64,000 bases of DNA, from contig OZ004587.1 of assembly GCA_963924555.1 (NCBI GenBank), forward strand, positions 4,278,001-4,342,000, read 5' to 3'. A program made the position numbers and the translations under genes. Below are positions 62,095-64,000 of this stretch, piece by piece (within the stretch, counting starts at the first letter, position 1; the number at the start of each line of letters is the position of its first letter). The stretch is from Crambe crambe. Lineage: Eukaryota; Porifera; Demospongiae; Poecilosclerida; Crambeidae. Below the pieces are notes generated by a model, which saw nothing but the letters and a program-made list of their open reading frames with translations, did no database searches and was not told the DNA's origin.

Positions 62095-62620
62095 AAAATG
62101 AGTCACACATTGAGTATCTGATCTAATTCTGATCTCAAATTTGAGTATCTATTCTAATTCAGAACTCAAATTTGAATATCAAATCTTATCCAGGTCTCTA
62201 TTTTGAGTACCAATTTTTACTCAAATTTGAGCACCTATACTAATTCTTGTCTCAAGTTTCAGTAGCTAATCTTATCCATGACTCTAATTTGAGTCCCATT
62301 TCGTATTCAAATAATATAATTCAGGACTCAAAATTATGTCAGGATTCGAATTTGAGTACCCTAAATTTTAGTACCTTCTCTAATTAAGGACTCAAATTAG
62401 AGTACCTAATTATATCCAGTAATCAAATTTGAGTACCTGTTCTAATGACTCGAATTAGAGTACCTCTGGACAGGTCTTATATTTTGAGTACCTAATCTTA
62501 TTCAGGACTCTAATTTAGGTACCTATTCTAATTCAGGACTCCATATTTAATCTTGTACCAACCCAACTTACTTGGACTCAAATTTGAATACTTTGATTTA
62601 AATTCAGGGCTCTGTTTGAC
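62095..62620. repeat. CTCAAATTTGAG minisatellite, copy 5
   Basis: Same array as 14,640-15,210, followed as there by a half fold-back (62,650-62,760: aagggaaaaaaaacatttcc...). The hAT relic, minisatellite and half fold-back therefore move or duplicate together. Confidence 0.75.
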
Positions 62621-62809
62621 ATTCTATTGCTTTTGTACTCTATCTTTCAATAAGGGAAAAAAAACATTTCCGTGAAATGAAAAAAAATGTATTGCTCAAA
62701 GAAGTAAGGAAACAAGGGTAGGGATGAATGGAAGGATTGAAATGGATTTGTTCTGTTCCCTCCTAAATATTCCAATCATTCTCAAATCCATTCCTTTTTC
62801 TAACTGAAG

Positions 62810-62998
62810 ATCCCCAAGGACCACCATCGCTACATCATTGGACGGAAAGGCCGGAAGTTGAAATCAATTGAGTTGCAGACTGCTACAAAGATACACGTGC
62901 CCCCTTCTGACCAGAGCACTGACATCATCAAGATTATGGGAACCAGGGAAGGTGTGGACAAGGCTCGCCATCAGTTGCAACGGATTTCCAATGAACAG
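62810..62998 (+). CDS. Vigilin-like protein, KH-domain exon
   Basis: 63 codons, phase 0-0 (acceptor taactgaag, donor gttaat). Reads IPKDHHRYIIGRKGRKLKSI, then ELQTATKIHVP and a region ending ARHQLQRISNEQ. This is a KH domain with the GRKG loop (GxxG), very like an N-terminal KH repeat of vigilin (HDLBP), a multi-KH RNA-binding protein of the cytosol and ER. Upstream exons were not found; the gene continues beyond the window. Confidence 0.85.
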
Positions 62999-63698
62999 GT
63001 TAATTTCATCGCATAGTATCATCTTCTCAGTTATACACACACACCTCCCAACTGGGTGATTGTCTACATGTACTTTGAACTCTTTTCAACCCTAGAATTT
63101 AGTAAATCTCTCTCTGTGGCCAACACACTTTGAGCTTTTCTCAGTCATAGGCAGCCCTAACTGCTCTCTGGTCTACTTGTACTTTGAACTCGTTCATAAA
63201 GGGTTCTATTGCCAGTAAAGTCAACCTTGTGGTGCTAAGTGATGCTTCAATGGAAGGAAATTAGTAACCCTTTCAGCTGCTTAATTTACAGAAACCAGGT
63301 GGACTCTTAGAAACACTCTTAGAGACACTATGTAACATTGAAAGTACTTATTGCATCCTTAACATAAAGAAAAGATCGACTTTTTTAAATAATTATCTGG
63401 TGTTAAAATATACTGTTTTGTTTTGCCTAATATAAGAACTTTGATCACGAAAAAATCCGTTCCCAAAGCTTTATAGCAATCCCTACATTACTGCCTAAAC
63501 CAAGCAGAACACTTTTACACTGATTAAAGCAGCTTGGTGGAAGGCGGATTGTTATTGAAGGCAGCATAATTTTGATGTTCGTTCACAGAAACTGCTATAG
63601 GTAAAAGTATTATGTAGATCAACCCTACATGGCCTTTTTATTTAGCATAAATTTTTTCCCCTTCATACTATTATCGTTTCAAGTTGTTTCACTTTTAG
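62999..63698 (+). other. Intron of the vigilin-like gene
   Basis: GT...AG intron of 700 bp; no repeat or gene recognised inside. Confidence 0.6.
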
Positions 63699-63902
63699 GC
63701 ATCTGAGCGTTTGGAGATATCGAGGAACTTTCATCCTTTCATCACTGGAGCAAACAACACTGTCGTCAAATCCATCAGTAAGTCAACAGGAGCGCGTATC
63801 AATATCCCTCTCTCTGTGAATAAGAATGAGATCACGGTTGCCGGGGATAAAGAGTGTGTTGCTAAGGCTGTGTCACAGATCATGAAGATGACTAGTGAAC
63901 TG
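63699..63902 (+). CDS. Vigilin-like protein, next KH-domain exon
   Basis: 68 codons, phase 0-0 (acceptor cacttttag, donor gtgagc). Reads ASERLEISRNFHPFITGANN, then STGARINIPLS, NEITVAGDKE and AVSQIMKM. In vigilin the KH repeat following IPK.HH..IIG begins ERL....FHPFI.G and continues TG.RINIP, exactly as here; the GxxG loop is degenerate, as in that repeat. Direct phase-0 joining to the previous exon supports one gene. Confidence 0.85.
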
Positions 63903-64000
63903 GTGAGCAAATTAAGAAGTAATTTCAGTAGATATTCTTAAAAGTAGAATTTAATATTTCAGCAGGAAACATATTTTCAAATATTTGAAGTAATTCTATG

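Noticed and set aside
63963-64000. Possible third vigilin exon start after ttaatatttcag
   Set aside because: The predicted residues do not resemble the expected next KH repeat and the window ends too soon to judge.

Overview
The window looks like AT-rich metazoan DNA, most probably from a sponge (an Amphimedon-like demosponge). This is inferred from three things: death-domain/ankyrin genes that begin with a 2A-like signal sequence, several introns of only 43-98 bp, and a dense load of hAT, Helitron and fold-back elements. No species assignment can be proven from sequence alone.

The host content is two tandem paralogues on the + strand, gene A (about 2.05-25.8 kb) and gene B (about 29.1-57.3 kb). 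A truncated third copy, gene C, lies at about 60.0-60.6 kb. At the right edge are two KH-domain exons of a vigilin-type RNA-binding protein (62.8-63.9 kb). I assembled A and B by hand from splice sites and reading phase. Each has exon 1 coding for a hydrophobic leader that ends in the exact 2A-like motif DVELNPGP, a death-domain exon, one or more Ser/Thr/Pro-rich linker exons, a large alpha-helical module exon, an acidic linker exon ending SDEFQ, and one large terminal exon with about 12 ankyrin repeats. All internal exons are phase 1-1 until the last linker, so modules can be swapped without breaking the frame. The ends (2A, death domain, ankyrin) are close to identical between A and B, but the central linker and helical exons are very different. 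Within the ankyrin array most A/B differences fall on the same one or two positions of each repeat. Together these features suggest a diversifying, NLR-like receptor or adaptor family with possible dual targeting (ER/secretory or cytosolic).

The intron before the ankyrin exon is a transposon sink: 14.1 kb in A and 23.5 kb in B. In A it holds decayed hAT transposase relics on the minus strand, minisatellites built on CTCAAATTTGAG, fold-back elements, several MITEs and a TIR element with a RecQ-like helicase scrap. In B it holds related material plus a 16.6-kb insertion (39,163-55,740) bounded by hAT-type TIRs and absent from A. That insertion contains a frameshifted hAT transposase and, nested in it, a minus-strand Helitron-class element with a Rep/PIF1 helicase and tandem OTU domains. 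The Helitron-class element is flanked by about 150-bp inverted repeats, and it shares its end hairpin with many small repeats elsewhere in the window.

The 5' flanks of A and B both carry a TGACGTCA palindrome followed by an NRF-1-like site. The 3' flanks are duplicated over about 1.1 kb. Between the genes is a scrambled Ty3/Gypsy relic. The first 1.6 kb and several intronic or intergenic blocks hold nothing I can recognise, and no rRNA, tRNA or CRISPR was seen.
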